From Oceanococcus atlanticus (GTDB lineage: Bacteria; Pseudomonadota; Gammaproteobacteria; Nevskiales; Oceanococcaceae): a stretch of 64,000 bases of DNA. Below are positions 8,244 through 19,874 of the stretch, piece after piece. Every line of letters begins with the position of its first letter. Position 1 is the stretch's first letter. Position numbers and translations under genes: made by a program. Below the pieces are notes generated by a model. That model made no database searches and was not told the DNA's origin. It saw only the letters and a list, made by a program, of their open reading frames with translations. The stretch covers positions 682,001 to 746,000 of the forward strand of contig NZ_AQQV01000002.1 of the NCBI RefSeq assembly GCF_002088235.1, read 5' to 3'.

Positions 8244-11200
8244 ATGAGCCAGCCGGCCGAATCATTTGCACCTCAGTCCGCCGCGGCGCACAAGCCTTTA
8301 CGCTTTGTCACCGCGGCCTCCCTGTTTGATGGCCATGATGCGTCCATCAACATCATGCGTCGTTTGCTGCAGTCACTGGGCTGCGAGGTCATCCACCTGG
8401 GGCACAACCGCTCGGTGGAGGAAATCGTCACCGCCGCCCTGCAGGAAGACGCCCACGGCATCGCCATCAGCTCTTACCAGGGCGGCCATGTCGAGTACTT
8501 CAAGTACATGATCGACATGCTCAAAGAGCGTGGCGGCGAAAACATCAAAGTCTTCGGCGGTGGTGGCGGCGTGATCGTGCCGGAGGAAATCCGCGATCTG
8601 CATGCCTACGGCGTGGCCCGCATCTATTCGCCACATGACGGACAGAAGCTCGGCCTGGAAGGCATGATCCGCGACATGATCGAGCGCGCCAGCCAGGACT
8701 TGAGCGGTGATGGCGAAGATCTGCTGGGCAAAACCTGTCAGGGCGACCAGCGTGCCCTGGCCCGCCTGATTACGCTGATTGAAGCGGAGCAAGTGCCCGG
8801 CGCCTTCATGGAACGCATCAAGCAGACCGCCAGCAGCAAGCATGTGCCGGTGCTGGGGATTACCGGCACCGGTGGCGCCGGCAAATCCTCGCTCACCGAC
8901 GAGGTGATTCGGCGCTTTCGTATCGACCAGCAGGACGAATTGAAGATCGCGGTCATTGCCGTCGACCCCAGCCGGCGCAAATCCGGCGGCGCGCTGCTTG
9001 GCGACCGCATCCGCATGAACGCGCTGTACAAAAGCCGTGACGGTGAGTTCAAGATCTTCATGCGTTCGCTGGCCACACGCGAAGGCGGCATGGAAGTGTC
9101 CAAAGCCCTGCCCGGCGCGATTGCGGCCTGCAAGGCTGCCGGCTTTGACCTGATCGTGGCCGAAACCGCCGGGATTGGTCAGGGCGACGCCGCCGTGGTC
9201 GAGATCGCCGATGTTTCGATGTACGTGATGACACCGGAATTCGGCGCCGCCAGCCAGCTCGAGAAAATCGACATGCTGGACTTCGCCGATGTCGTGGCGA
9301 TCAACAAGTTCGACCGCCGCGGCGCCGAAGATGCCCTGCGAGATGTGCGCAAGCAGATGCAGCGCAATCAGGTTGCATTCGACCGCCCCACCGACGCCAT
9401 GCCGGCCTACGGCACAATCGCTGCGCGCTTCAACGATGACGGCGTTACCGCGCTGTATTTCGCCCTGAAGGAACAACTGGCCAAACATCAGCTGGAGCTG
9501 CCCGAAGGTCAGCTGGCCCGGCCCGACACCACCATGTCGAGCAAAAGCGATGCGCTGGTGCCCGGTGCGCGTATCCGCTATCTGGCGGAAATCGCCGATA
9601 CCGTGCGCGGCTACAAAAAACACGCTGATCATCAGGCCCAGATCGCGCGCGAGCGTCAGCAGCTGCGCGAAGCCAAACGCATGCTGGATCAGGCTGGCGA
9701 ACCGACCGAGGCGCTCGAGCATCAGCTCAACAAGCGCGATGATCATCTGAACGCCGAATCACGCCATCTGCTACAGGACTGGCCGCAGACGGTGGAAAAC
9801 TACAGCGGCGATAGCTTCACCTACAGCGTGCGCGACAAGCAGATTTCGGTGGCGCTGACCCGCGAATCCCTGTCCGGCACCAAGATTCCGAAAGTGGCCC
9901 TGCCGCGGTTCTCGGATGACGGCGACCTGCTCAACTGGCTGTACAAGGAAAACCTGCCCGGCCGCTTCCCCTACACCGCGGGCGTGTTCCCGTTCCGGCG
10001 TGAAGGTGAAGACCCGGCCCGCATGTTCGCTGGTGAAGGTGGCCCGATTCGCACCAACAAGCGTTTCCACTACCTGTCCGAAGGCATGCCGGCCGCGCGC
10101 CTGTCCACCGCCTTTGATTCGGTCACCTTGTATGGCGAAGACCCGGATCCGCGCCCCGACATCTACGGCAAGGTCGGCAACTCCGGGGTCTCCATTGCCA
10201 CCCTGGACGACATGAAGGACCTGTACGCAGGGTTCGACCTGTGCGCACCGACCACCTCGGTATCGATGACCATCAATGGGCCAGCGCCGACCATCCTGGC
10301 GTTTTTCCTCAACACCGCCATCGATCAGCAGGTCGAGGCTTTTGTCGAAGCCGAAGGGCGCCAGCCGCGGCCGGACGAATACGAAAACATCAAGGCGCAA
10401 ACCCTGCGCAGCGTGCGCGGCACGGTGCAGGCCGACATCCTGAAGGAAGACCAGGGCCAGAACACCTGCATCTTCTCCACCGAGTTCGCCCTCAAATGCA
10501 TGGGCGATATTCAGGAGTATTTCATCGCCAACGAGGTGCGCAACTTCTACTCGGTGTCGATTTCGGGCTACCACATCGCCGAAGCGGGCGCCAACCCGAT
10601 CAGCCAGTTGGCCTTCACCCTGTCCAACGGCTTCACCTTCGTCGAGAGCTACCTGGCGCGGGGCATGGACATCAACGATTTTGCCCCCAATCTGTCCTTC
10701 TTCTTCTCCAACGGCATGGATCCGGAGTACTCGGTGATGGGCCGGGTTGCCCGGCGCATCTGGGCCGTGGCCATGCGCGAGAAGTACGGCGCCAACGCGC
10801 GCAGCCAAATGCTGAAGTACCACATTCAGACCTCTGGCCGTTCGCTGCACGCCCAGGAAATCGATTTCAACGATATCCGCACCACCCTGCAGGCCCTGAT
10901 CGCGCTGTACGACAACTGCAATTCGCTGCACACCAACGCCTACGATGAAGCGATCACCACGCCGACCGAGGAATCGGTCCGTCGTGCGCTGGCCATCCAG
11001 TTGATCATCAACAAGGAATGGGGCGTTAACAAGAACGAAAACCCCAACCAGGGCGCCTTCATCTTTGACCAGCTGACCGAGCTGGTAGAGGAAGCCGTGC
11101 TGGCCGAATTCGAGCGCATCTCCGAGCGCGGCGGCGTGCTCGGGGCCATGGAAACCGGCTACCAGCGTGGCAAGATTCAGGAAGAGTCGATGCACTACGA

Positions 11201-11522
11201 ACACCTCAAACACTCCGGCGAGTTGCCGGTGGTTGGGGTGAACACCTTCCGCAATCCCAAGGATGACGACGGCCCGCAGGACACCACGCTGGAGCTGGCG
11301 CGCTCCACCGACGACGAGAAGGATGCCCAGATCGAACGTTTGCGGCAGTTCCACGGCCGGCACGCCGATCAAGCTCCCGAGGCCTTGGCTCGACTGCAGC
11401 AGGTGTGCATCGAACGTGGCAACATCTTTGCCGAGCTGATGAACGCGGCGCGGGTCTGTTCCCTGGGGCAGATCACCAACGCCTTGTTTGAAGTCGGCGG
11501 CCAGTACCGGCGCAACATGTAA
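8244..11522 (+). CDS. icmF: Fused isobutyryl-CoA mutase (IcmF)
   Basis: A 1092-residue adenosylcobalamin enzyme that interconverts isobutyryl-CoA and n-butyryl-CoA. Three parts are visible in order. The B12-binding domain has DGHD at 29-32, with His31 as the expected cobalt ligand. The MeaB-like G-protein chaperone domain has Walker [10 protein letters not shown] at 208-216 and NKFD at 354-357. The mutase TIM barrel runs from about 515 to the end. The substrate loop reads [14 protein letters not shown], with Phe where methylmalonyl-CoA mutases have Tyr; this favours isobutyryl-type substrates. CAGGAG precedes the ATG. The FAD oxidoreductase follows after 12 bases, so the two form an operon. 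Confidence 0.95.
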   Translation: MSQPAESFAPQSAAAHKPLRFVTAASLFDGHDASINIMRRLLQSLGCEVIHLGHNRSVEEIVTAALQEDAHGIAISSYQGGHVEYFKYMIDMLKERGGENIKVFGGGGGVIVPEEIRDLHAYGVARIYSPHDGQKLGLEGMIRDMIERASQDLSGDGEDLLGKTCQGDQRALARLITLIEAEQVPGAFMERIKQTASSKHVPVLGITGTGGAGKSSLTDEVIRRFRIDQQDELKIAVIAVDPSRRKSGGALLGDRIRMNALYKSRDGEFKIFMRSLATREGGMEVSKALPGAIAACKAAGFDLIVAETAGIGQGDAAVVEIADVSMYVMTPEFGAASQLEKIDMLDFADVVAINKFDRRGAEDALRDVRKQMQRNQVAFDRPTDAMPAYGTIAARFNDDGVTALYFALKEQLAKHQLELPEGQLARPDTTMSSKSDALVPGARIRYLAEIADTVRGYKKHADHQAQIARERQQLREAKRMLDQAGEPTEALEHQLNKRDDHLNAESRHLLQDWPQTVENYSGDSFTYSVRDKQISVALTRESLSGTKIPKVALPRFSDDGDLLNWLYKENLPGRFPYTAGVFPFRREGEDPARMFAGEGGPIRTNKRFHYLSEGMPAARLSTAFDSVTLYGEDPDPRPDIYGKVGNSGVSIATLDDMKDLYAGFDLCAPTTSVSMTINGPAPTILAFFLNTAIDQQVEAFVEAEGRQPRPDEYENIKAQTLRSVRGTVQADILKEDQGQNTCIFSTEFALKCMGDIQEYFIANEVRNFYSVSISGYHIAEAGANPISQLAFTLSNGFTFVESYLARGMDINDFAPNLSFFFSNGMDPEYSVMGRVARRIWAVAMREKYGANARSQMLKYHIQTSGRSLHAQEIDFNDIRTTLQALIALYDNCNSLHTNAYDEAITTPTEESVRRALAIQLIINKEWGVNKNENPNQGAFIFDQLTELVEEAVLAEFERISERGGVLGAMETGYQRGKIQEESMHYEHLKHSGELPVVGVNTFRNPKDDDGPQDTTLELARSTDDEKDAQIERLRQFHGRHADQAPEALARLQQVCIERGNIFAELMNAARVCSLGQITNALFEVGGQYRRNM

Positions 11523-11534
11523 GGAGACCATCCG

Positions 11535-13151
11535 GTGCACGATACTGATGTCATCATCATCGGCGCCGGACACAACGGCCTGACCGCGGCAGCCTACCTG
11601 GCCGCCGCCGGTCGCCGGGTCACGGTACTGGAGCGTCGCGCTGTGGTCGGCGGCGCCTGTGTCAGCGAGGAGCTGGCGCCGGGCTACAAGGCCTCGACCT
11701 GCAGCTATCTGGTCAGCCTGCTGGCGCCCGACATCATCCGCGACCTGGATCTGGCCCGCTACGGCTATCGCATGATCCCACGCGATCCGGCCTCGTTCAC
11801 CCCGCTGGATGACGGGCGCTACCTGATGCTCGGCCGTGACAGCGCAACCAACCAGCGTGAGATCAGCAAGTTCTCGCGGCGTGACGCCGAAGCCTACCCG
11901 CGCTACGAAGCCTTTCTGACCCGCGTGGCCGAAGCCCTGGAGCCGATCCTCGACAACCCGGTGCCGGCACTGTTGCCACTGCCACAAAGCTGGCGTCGCC
12001 AGCCCCTCGGCCGGCGTATCAGCGATTTGCTCGGTACGCTGCGCCTGCGCCGCGCGCTGGCCAAGCTGGGCGCGGATCAGCCCGCAGCCATGCGCCTGCT
12101 GCTGGACTCTGCCCAGCAGGTGCTGGATCGCTGGTTTGAGTCGGATGTGCTCAAAGCCACCCTGGCCACCGACGGTGTGATCGGCGCCATGGCTGCGCCG
12201 TCCACCCCCGGCACCGGCTACGTCCTGCTCCATCATGTGATGGGCCATGCCGGTGGCACCCGCGGCGTGTGGGGCTATGCCGCTGGCGGCATGGGTGCGA
12301 TCAGCCAGGCGCTGGCCGCCAGTGCAGCACAGCGCGGGGTGGAGATTCACACCCAGACCAGCGTGGCACAGATCGAACACCAGGCGGGCCGGGTCACAGG
12401 CGTAAGGCTTGCCGACGGGCGCGTGCTTAAGGCCCCGATCGTGATGTCCAATGCCACGCCTCAAGTGACCTTCGGCCAACTGCTTACACCCAACGCCCTG
12501 CCGGATGGCTTCAATCAGGCCGTGGCCGCCATCGATTACAGCAGCGCCAGCGCCAAAATCAATCTGGCGGTGTCACGTCTGCCTGATTTCAGCGCCTGCC
12601 CCGGCAGCGACCAACCCGGCCCGCAACATCGCGGCACCATCCACATCGGCCCCAGCATGGACGCGCTGGAGCGAGCTTATGATGCGGCCAAATACGGCCA
12701 GTTCAGCCCGCATCCACTGATCGAGATGACCATCCCCAGCGCACTGGACGACAGTCTCGCCCCGGCCGGTCACCACATCGTTCAGTTATTTGTGCAGTAC
12801 GCACCCTACAGCCTGCGTGATGCGGACTGGAGCAGCCAGCGCGACCGCTTTGCCGATACCTGCCTGGCCGAGATCGACCGCTACGCACCGGGTTTTTCGC
12901 AGCATGTGCTGCACCGCCAGGTGCTCACCCCGTTGGATCTTGAACGCGAATTCGCGCTGACCGGGGGCAATATTTTTCACGGCGCGATGACGCCCTCACA
13001 GCTGCTGAGCCTGCGCCCGGTGCCCGGCTGGGCCGATCACCGCAGCCCGCTTCAGGGCCTGTACCTGTGTGGCGCCGGCGCGCATCCCGGCGGGGGAGTC
13101 AGCGGCTTGCCCGGGCGCAATGCGGCGCGGGCGGTTATGCGCGACGCCTAG
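11535..13151 (+). CDS. FAD-dependent oxidoreductase, PYROXD2/CrtI-like
   Basis: A 538-residue flavoprotein. The N-terminal dinucleotide-binding motif is IIIGAGHNGLTAAAYLA, followed by the ERR-VVGGACVSEE segment typical of phytoene-desaturase-related and PYROXD2 proteins. The C terminus has the second FAD contact, LYLCGAGAHPGGGVSGLPGRNAA. It starts with GTG at 11535, set by the strong AAGGAGA at 11521-11527. Co-transcription with icmF suggests a role near acyl-CoA or B12 metabolism, but the substrate is not known. A carotenoid role is unlikely, since no other carotenoid gene is nearby. Confidence 0.88.
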   Translation: MHDTDVIIIGAGHNGLTAAAYLAAAGRRVTVLERRAVVGGACVSEELAPGYKASTCSYLVSLLAPDIIRDLDLARYGYRMIPRDPASFTPLDDGRYLMLGRDSATNQREISKFSRRDAEAYPRYEAFLTRVAEALEPILDNPVPALLPLPQSWRRQPLGRRISDLLGTLRLRRALAKLGADQPAAMRLLLDSAQQVLDRWFESDVLKATLATDGVIGAMAAPSTPGTGYVLLHHVMGHAGGTRGVWGYAAGGMGAISQALAASAAQRGVEIHTQTSVAQIEHQAGRVTGVRLADGRVLKAPIVMSNATPQVTFGQLLTPNALPDGFNQAVAAIDYSSASAKINLAVSRLPDFSACPGSDQPGPQHRGTIHIGPSMDALERAYDAAKYGQFSPHPLIEMTIPSALDDSLAPAGHHIVQLFVQYAPYSLRDADWSSQRDRFADTCLAEIDRYAPGFSQHVLHRQVLTPLDLEREFALTGGNIFHGAMTPSQLLSLRPVPGWADHRSPLQGLYLCGAGAHPGGGVSGLPGRNAARAVMRDA

Positions 13152-14482
13152 TCGCCCATCATCCCGGCAAAATCCAGCTGCACACGCAAACCACCTGACT
13201 GGCGGTTTTCGAAGTGCAGCTTGAGGTCATACAAGGTAGCGATGTCGGTCACGATAGATAACCCCAAGCCGCCGCCCGGCTCGTGCTCATCCAGTTGCAC
13301 GCCACGTTCACGAACCTGTGTGAGGCGCGCCTCAGGAATCCCAGGGCCATCGTCTTCAATCACCAGTACCCAACCATCCGGCCCATGCGCGCTGCGTAGC
13401 TCAACGCGGTGGCGTGCCCATTTGGCGGCATTGTCGAGCAGGTTACCGACCAGCTCCTGTAAGTCACCGGCATCCATACGCCACACCGCTTCAGCATCAA
13501 GCGCAACCACAAAATTGAGGTCGCGTTCGCGGTACATGCCCTGGACTGCCGACAGCACCGGTTCAAGTGCAACCTGCAACGCGGTTTGGCGCGAAGCCAC
13601 AGCACGCCCTGCCGCACTGGCCCGCGATAGATGATGTTCAACCAGCTCATCAACGCGCTTCAAGTCAGCACGCATGGCCACACGATCGGGTGGTTCACGT
13701 TCCAGATCCAGCCGCAGATTGGCCAATGGCGTTTTCAGCGCGTGGGCCAGATTGCCAGCAGACGCGCGTGCACGCTCAATCAGAGCCTGATGGTGGTCTA
13801 GCACCTCATTCATGGTCGCCGCGACCTCATACAGGTCCTTCGGCAATGCAGTGCCGAGCCTTTGCGTACGCCCCTGTCGTACGGCGTGCAGGTCCCGCGT
13901 AATACCACGCAGCGGTGCCAGCCCCCAACGGATCTGAAGAATAAAACCAACCACCAGCAAAAAACCGAGCACACTTAAAGCAGCCACTAGCAAACGCTGA
14001 AACTGCGCCGTCTCGCGCTGCACATCTTCCAACGGACCAGCGACCAACAGGCGTATCTCGCCATCCATGCCGGGCATTTTCATGCTCAATGCATGCCCAC
14101 GCAGGGCTTCGTCTCGGGGGCCGTTCAATGTCACGCTGAAACGGCTGCTGGCACCAGTGGGCCGCGACCATGGCAATCGCGTGTCCCACAGCGAGCGCGA
14201 TGTCGCCACCAGCTCATCAGCGTGGCCAATCTGCCAGTACCAGCCAGAGAACACTTTGCCGAAGCGCAATTCCTCGGGGCGCTGCTGAACCTCCAACTGC
14301 CCCTGTTCGTCGATCTCCACGCGCGCTGCAAGGGCGTCCACATAAGCACTCAGACGCAGATCGAAGTTACTCAGCACCGACTGCCGGAAAGCATCCGCCA
14401 GCGTCCAGCCTGCCAATGGCATCAACAACAGCATCATGAGCACAGCAACCAGCGTAAGCCGACTACTGACGCGCGCTCTCAT
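13148..14482 (-). CDS. Sensor histidine kinase (PhoQ/QseC-like)
   Basis: A 444-residue membrane kinase. One membrane segment lies at residues 9-30 and a second at about 163-185, enclosing a periplasmic sensor of about 130 residues. It is followed by HAMP and the H-box NLAHALKTPLANLR with phospho-acceptor His247. The N box (ELVGNLLDNAAKWA), G1 (DDGPGI) and G2 (GGGLGLSI) are intact. It is the last gene of a three-gene operon (PepSY protein, regulator, kinase), each overlapping the next by 4 bases. Small PepSY proteins next to such kinases often act as periplasmic modulators, so the PepSY products here may feed into the sensor domain. Confidence 0.93.
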   Translation of the reverse strand: MRARVSSRLTLVAVLMMLLLMPLAGWTLADAFRQSVLSNFDLRLSAYVDALAARVEIDEQGQLEVQQRPEELRFGKVFSGWYWQIGHADELVATSRSLWDTRLPWSRPTGASSRFSVTLNGPRDEALRGHALSMKMPGMDGEIRLLVAGPLEDVQRETAQFQRLLVAALSVLGFLLVVGFILQIRWGLAPLRGITRDLHAVRQGRTQRLGTALPKDLYEVAATMNEVLDHHQALIERARASAGNLAHALKTPLANLRLDLEREPPDRVAMRADLKRVDELVEHHLSRASAAGRAVASRQTALQVALEPVLSAVQGMYRERDLNFVVALDAEAVWRMDAGDLQELVGNLLDNAAKWARHRVELRSAHGPDGWVLVIEDDGPGIPEARLTQVRERGVQLDEHEPGGGLGLSIVTDIATLYDLKLHFENRQSGGLRVQLDFAGMMGD

Positions 14483-15150
14483 GGAACCGCATCCCCTGAT
14501 TGCACGCGAAAGCCGCGGCCGCGAACCGTCTCGATCAGCTCACTGCCCAGGCGTTTGCGGACCCGGCTGAGCAGCACGTCAATCACGTTGGAATCCGGAT
14601 CGCGGTCGCGCTCATAAACGTGTTCCACCAGTTCGCTGCGCGACACCACCCGCCCACGCGCCAGAAACAGATAGGCAATAAGCTTGTACTCCTGCGCGGT
14701 CAGACTGACCGGAACACCGTGCATCAGCAATTGGCCGGAATGCGTATCCAAACTGGCCGCGCCCACTTCGATCACCGGGCTGGACTGCCCCTGACTGCGG
14801 CGAATCAAAGCCTGTATGCGCACGACCACTTCCATGGGTTCAAATGGTTTAGTGACATAGTCGTCGGCGCCGGCCGAAAACGCTGCTGCTTTGTCTGGCC
14901 AGCGACTGCGAGCCGTCAGAATCAGTACCGGAGTGTCCAGACCTACGTCGCGCCAGTCGCGCAACACACTCAGCCCGTCGCGCACCGGCAGCCCAAGATC
15001 AAGCACTATCGCGTCGTAGCGTTCGGTGCGGGCCAGGAAGTCCGCCTGCTCACCATCGTGAGCCAGATCCACGCCCAGAGTGGCATCACGCAGAAGCGCG
15101 GCCAGGCGCTCGGCCAGTGCCACATCGTCCTCGACCACCAACACCTTCAT
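14479..15150 (-). CDS. OmpR/PhoB-family response regulator
   Basis: A 223-residue transcription regulator. The receiver domain has the acidic pair EDD at 7-9, phospho-acceptor Asp51 in IVLDLGLP, the switch Thr in LILTARS, and Lys in DDYVTKPFEP. The C-terminal winged helix has SLTAQEYKLIAYL and RVRKRLG with DSNVIDVLLS. It is translationally coupled to the kinase downstream and to the PepSY gene upstream by 4-base overlaps. A direct repeat suited to this family lies upstream of the operon at 15502-15520, suggesting autoregulation. Confidence 0.95.
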   Translation of the reverse strand: MKVLVVEDDVALAERLAALLRDATLGVDLAHDGEQADFLARTERYDAIVLDLGLPVRDGLSVLRDWRDVGLDTPVLILTARSRWPDKAAAFSAGADDYVTKPFEPMEVVVRIQALIRRSQGQSSPVIEVGAASLDTHSGQLLMHGVPVSLTAQEYKLIAYLFLARGRVVSRSELVEHVYERDRDPDSNVIDVLLSRVRKRLGSELIETVRGRGFRVQSGDAVP

Positions 15151-15476
15151 TCGCGATCCCGCGTATCGCTCAGGCCTCGTCCGCTCAGGGACATCAGCGC
15201 ACCACTGCGGGCGTTGAATTCGAACTCGATCTTGTTGCCCTTGGGCGTCAGCATCTCCACTTCGTAGATCAGCATGTCATCGTCATCGTCGATCTCGACC
15301 TCGATGATACGACCCTCGTAGCGAGCCTCAATCCAGTCGAACAAGCTCCGCAGCGACACCAGTTCATTGCGCTCCACTGCACGACGCAAGTCTTCGTGAT
15401 CCACATCATCGCCTCGCACAGCGCTGGCACCAAGGGCCAGAGCCGCCAGAACCGCTATCGTCAGTCCGCTACGCAT
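15147..15476 (-). CDS. Small exported PepSY-domain protein, first gene of the two-component operon
   Basis: A 109-residue protein starting with a Sec signal peptide (MRSGLTIAVLAALALGASAVRG). It is followed by a PepSY-like unit: a helix ELVSLRSLFDWIEARY, strands with GRIIEVEIDDDDDMLIYEVEML, and the closing FEFNARSGALMSL. An earlier in-frame ATG at 15545 would place 23 charged and Cys-rich residues before the signal peptide, so 15476 is preferred. Its stop overlaps the regulator start by 4 bases. PepSY proteins of this size are thought to act as periplasmic inhibitors or sensors; here the likely partner is the kinase. Confidence 0.85.
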   Translation of the reverse strand: MRSGLTIAVLAALALGASAVRGDDVDHEDLRRAVERNELVSLRSLFDWIEARYEGRIIEVEIDDDDDMLIYEVEMLTPKGNKIEFEFNARSGALMSLSGRGLSDTRDRE

Positions 15477-15501
15477 AGGCGCCATTATGCGGCCTGCGTA
15501 T

Positions 15502-15528
15502 ATGAACGAATCATGAACGACCCGTTCA
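15502..15528. promoter_or_regulatory. Candidate response-regulator box between divergent PepSY genes
   Basis: The octamer ATGAACGA occurs at 15502-15509 and again at 15513-15520, an exact direct repeat with an 11-base period. CGTTCA at 15523-15528 is a third copy of the core in inverted orientation. OmpR-family dimers typically bind such head-to-tail half-sites one helical turn apart. The site lies in the 111-base divergent region between the PepSY/regulator/kinase operon and the second PepSY gene, so it could control both. Confidence 0.5.
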
Positions 15529-15587
15529 CAGTTCTGGCAATCCACCTCTCCACAATGGCGGCGAACCTCAACAACACAGGAGTCTCC

Positions 15588-16070
15588 ATGAGAATTTCAA
15601 ACAATGTGATGGCCGCCGCCCTGATCACTGCCGGCATCCTTCCGACAACCAGCCAGGCCAGCCCCCAAGCGTTGCGCGACACCCTGAACGCGCTGAACCA
15701 ATATGACGTAACCCACATTGAAGAGCTGGAAATCAACCGCCGTGGCCACATCGAGATCGAAGGTTTCGACAGCAACGGTGCTGAGCGCAAGCTGAGCTTT
15801 GACCGACAAGGCAGCGTCCTGCGTGATCACAGCGGCGATGCCGACGAAGACCGCGAGGAGAGCATCGACATCGCCACCGCTCAGCGTGTGGTCAACTGGC
15901 TGGAGCAGCAAGGACATCGCGATATCGATCAAATCTCCGCGGATGATGGACTGATTGAAATCGAGATGCGCGACGAAAACGGTCGCGAGGTCGAGATGGC
16001 ACTCGACCCAGCCACGCTTGAGGTGGTCGAAATGGAGAGCAACGGCGATTTGCGAGAAGTTCTGCGCTGA
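15588..16070 (+). CDS. Exported PepSY-like acidic protein
   Basis: A 160-residue protein with a Sec signal peptide (MRISNNVMAAALITAGILPTTSQAS) and two PepSY-like repeats. The first runs about residues 28-80, ending HIEIEGFDSNGAERKLSFD. The second runs about 95-160, from AQRVVNWLEQQG to EVEMALDPATLEVVEM. It is strongly acidic (DADEDREES). CAGGAG at 15578-15583 supports the ATG at 15588. Transcribed away from the regulator/kinase operon, which itself begins with a PepSY gene, it may be a target or accessory sensor of that system. Confidence 0.85.
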   Translation: MRISNNVMAAALITAGILPTTSQASPQALRDTLNALNQYDVTHIEELEINRRGHIEIEGFDSNGAERKLSFDRQGSVLRDHSGDADEDREESIDIATAQRVVNWLEQQGHRDIDQISADDGLIEIEMRDENGREVEMALDPATLEVVEMESNGDLREVLR

Positions 16071-16155
16071 TCCGCCATGTCCGGGTTTGGCCGATGGATG
16101 CGTATCTGATCAGCAAGGGCATCTCGCCCGATTTCGTCAGACCAAGGAGATCATC

Positions 16156-16419
16156 ATGTTCCCACGTATCAAATTCGCCGCCCTGAGCCTCGCTACCCTC
16201 ATCGCCGCACCGGCCTTTGCCGGCCCGGTCAACATCAACACCGCTGACGCCACCACACTGGATCAGGAACTGCACGGGGTTGGCCCGGCCATCGCCCAGC
16301 GCATCGTCGAATTTCGCGATGACCACGGCGCATTCAAGTCCGCTGATCAGCTGACGCTGGTCAAAGGCATTGGCGACAAAACATTGAGTCGCAATGCAGA
16401 GTTCATTCTGCTCAAGTAA
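16156..16419 (+). CDS. Small exported ComEA-like helix-hairpin-helix protein
   Basis: An 87-residue protein: a signal peptide (MFPRIKFAALSLATLIAAPAFA) followed by a single ComEA-type double helix-hairpin-helix. VNINTADATTLDQELHGVG, GPAIAQRIVEFRDDHGAFKS and LTLVKGIGDKTL match the consensus. Such proteins bind DNA without sequence specificity in the periplasm and are linked to DNA uptake. AAGGAGA ends 5 bases before the ATG. A strong terminator follows. No other competence gene is in the window. The two-component and PepSY genes are upstream neighbours but may be a separate unit. Confidence 0.88.
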   Translation: MFPRIKFAALSLATLIAAPAFAGPVNINTADATTLDQELHGVGPAIAQRIVEFRDDHGAFKSADQLTLVKGIGDKTLSRNAEFILLK

Positions 16420-16437
16420 CCCATGCGAAAAACTTAC

Positions 16438-16462
16438 AGCGGGCTTCGGCCCGCTTTTTTTT
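16438..16462 (+). terminator. Rho-independent terminator after the ComEA-like gene
   Basis: AGCGGGC pairs with GCCCGCT around a TTCG tetraloop, followed by a run of eight T. It lies 19 bases after the stop codon. Confidence 0.9.
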
Positions 16463-16556
16463 GGCCAACCTGAAGGGCGTCTATACTGCGTCATACAGGT
16501 ACAACAAGAACGCGGTATAAGCCGCGCCACGCTCAAAACCAGAACGAGGACCCACG

Positions 16557-18074
16557 ATGTCTAGGACGCCCAACCCGATACTTGACGAGATTGCCCAGCA
16601 AGGCCTGCCGCGCCGCTTGTTCCTGCGTAACATGCTGTTTGCCGCTGGCAGCGTGCCGCTGGCCAGCTGGCTGACCGCATGCAACTCCAACGGTGGCCTG
16701 AACACGGGTGGCGGCCGTAACCCCAATTTCCGCAGCCCGTTCGAGAACATCGGCCCGCTACTGGAGCCGGATGAAAACGGCGTCCAACTGCCGGCCGGTT
16801 TCACCTCGCGCGTGGTGGCCGAACATGGCCAACCGCCGATCGCGTCGCAGCCGGACTTTCTGTGGCACTCCGACCCTGATGGCGGCGGCATGTTTCGTAC
16901 CGATGATGGTGGCTGGATCTACCTGTCCAATTCGGAAGCCCGCGATGCCACCACCCTGTTCGGCTTCCTGCCCGACATACCAGTGCTATCGGAGCTGACC
17001 ACTCGTGAAACGGTGGAAGCCCTGGGCAACGTGCTCGGCCCGGTTTCCGGGCTGCTGCCTCCTCTGGGCGAAATCCCCCTGGTGCTGCCGTTTTCCGGGG
17101 GCGTCAGTGCGCTGCGCTTTGACAAAGATGGCAATCTGGTTGACGCCTATCCGGTTCAGCGCAACACGACGACCAATTGCTCTGGCGGCGCGACCCCGTG
17201 GGGCACCTGGATCAACGGCGAAGAGATCGCCGACGGCTATATGTTCGAATGCAGCCCGCTACGCGACGGCGGCGAACCACGCCGACTCGATCGTTTCGGG
17301 CGTAAAGCCCATGAAATGGTTGCCATTGATGAGGCCGGACGCGCGATCTACCACACCGAGGACATCTCCGGATCCGACCGCTTTTACCGCACCGTATTCA
17401 GCGCCGATGCCTGGCCCGCAGGCGGCCGCCCCGACATGGACCAGGGTAAGCTGCAGGCCCTGGCCGTGGATGCCGGCCTGGATGCCGCCCGCGCCGGCCC
17501 CACACCGATTCGCTGGGTCGATGCCATTGATGACGGCACCCCCCAACCGCAGGTCTATCAGGACGAAACCACCGTTTTGGCTGGCAACGAAGGTGTCTGG
17601 TACCTCAACGGCTTCATCTTCTTCTCGACCAAAGGTGACGACAACATCTGGGCTATCGATACGCAGGGCGGCACCATTGAAAGCATCTACAATCCCGACG
17701 ACGGGCCGATCGGCTCGCCGGTCGATCCGGACGAGCCGCCCATGGCCGGGGTCGACAACATCTCCATGACGCTGGACGGCGAGATGGTGGTGGTTGAGGA
17801 CGGCGGCGATATGCGCGCCATGGTCCTGCTGCCGGACGGTCGCACCATTCCGCTGCTGCGCTTGCCCGGCCCGGCCGACGGTGCCAACGCCACTGAAGTG
17901 ACTGGCCCTGCGTTCTCGCCGGATGGGCGTCGCCTGTATGTCTCAAACCAACGTGCGCTGCGCGACGGCACCGGCGTGAGCTTTGGTATGGGTGGCGTGG
18001 TGTACGAAATCACCATGCCGTTCGCGGTACGGGTCAACCCGCCGCTGGCCCAGGCCATGCCGCCAGAAGCCTGA
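16557..18074 (+). CDS. PhoX/DUF839-family protein, predicted Tat-exported lipoprotein
   Basis: A 505-residue protein. The N terminus has PRRLFLRNM (Tat-like twin Arg), a hydrophobic stretch and a lipobox-like LTAC at residues 39-42. The mature part has the DUF839/PhoX pattern: DFLWHSDPDGGGMF, NCSGGATPWGTWINGEE (a hallmark of PhoX phosphatases), a repeated propeller and a C-terminal GPAFSPDGRRLYVSNQR. PhoX enzymes are calcium- and iron-dependent extracytoplasmic phosphatases. This protein is shorter than typical PhoX and is closer to the DUF839 relatives, so phosphatase activity is possible but unproven. No Pho box was recognised. Confidence 0.82.
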   Translation: MSRTPNPILDEIAQQGLPRRLFLRNMLFAAGSVPLASWLTACNSNGGLNTGGGRNPNFRSPFENIGPLLEPDENGVQLPAGFTSRVVAEHGQPPIASQPDFLWHSDPDGGGMFRTDDGGWIYLSNSEARDATTLFGFLPDIPVLSELTTRETVEALGNVLGPVSGLLPPLGEIPLVLPFSGGVSALRFDKDGNLVDAYPVQRNTTTNCSGGATPWGTWINGEEIADGYMFECSPLRDGGEPRRLDRFGRKAHEMVAIDEAGRAIYHTEDISGSDRFYRTVFSADAWPAGGRPDMDQGKLQALAVDAGLDAARAGPTPIRWVDAIDDGTPQPQVYQDETTVLAGNEGVWYLNGFIFFSTKGDDNIWAIDTQGGTIESIYNPDDGPIGSPVDPDEPPMAGVDNISMTLDGEMVVVEDGGDMRAMVLLPDGRTIPLLRLPGPADGANATEVTGPAFSPDGRRLYVSNQRALRDGTGVSFGMGGVVYEITMPFAVRVNPPLAQAMPPEA

Positions 18075-18085
18075 TCAACCAGGCA

Positions 18086-18117
18086 TAAAAAAACCCCGCA
18101 CTTGGCGGGGTTTTTTG
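18086..18117. terminator. Bidirectional terminator between the PhoX-like gene and groEL
   Basis: ACCCCGC and GCGGGGT arms enclose ACTTG, with a run of A on the left and a run of T on the right. It can therefore stop transcripts from both converging genes. Confidence 0.9.
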
Positions 18118-18151
18118 TTTGGAGCACGGATTCTTGCGAACCCGGGCGGCT

Positions 18152-19807
<1,656 letters not shown>

Positions 19808-19874
19808 TCAATATCTTTGAATTCGGTTATCGACCTGGAGGCTCCGAGCGACGTGGACGCGCGACTGATGCACA

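Noticed and set aside
8373-9746. 457-residue minus-strand frame inside icmF
   Set aside because: Antisense to conserved IcmF domains; no recognisable motifs.
9771-12479. 902-residue open frame on the minus strand opposite icmF and the flavoprotein gene
   Set aside because: It is antisense to two clear genes, is rich in low-complexity Gln/His/Gly, and has no domain. It follows from high GC content.
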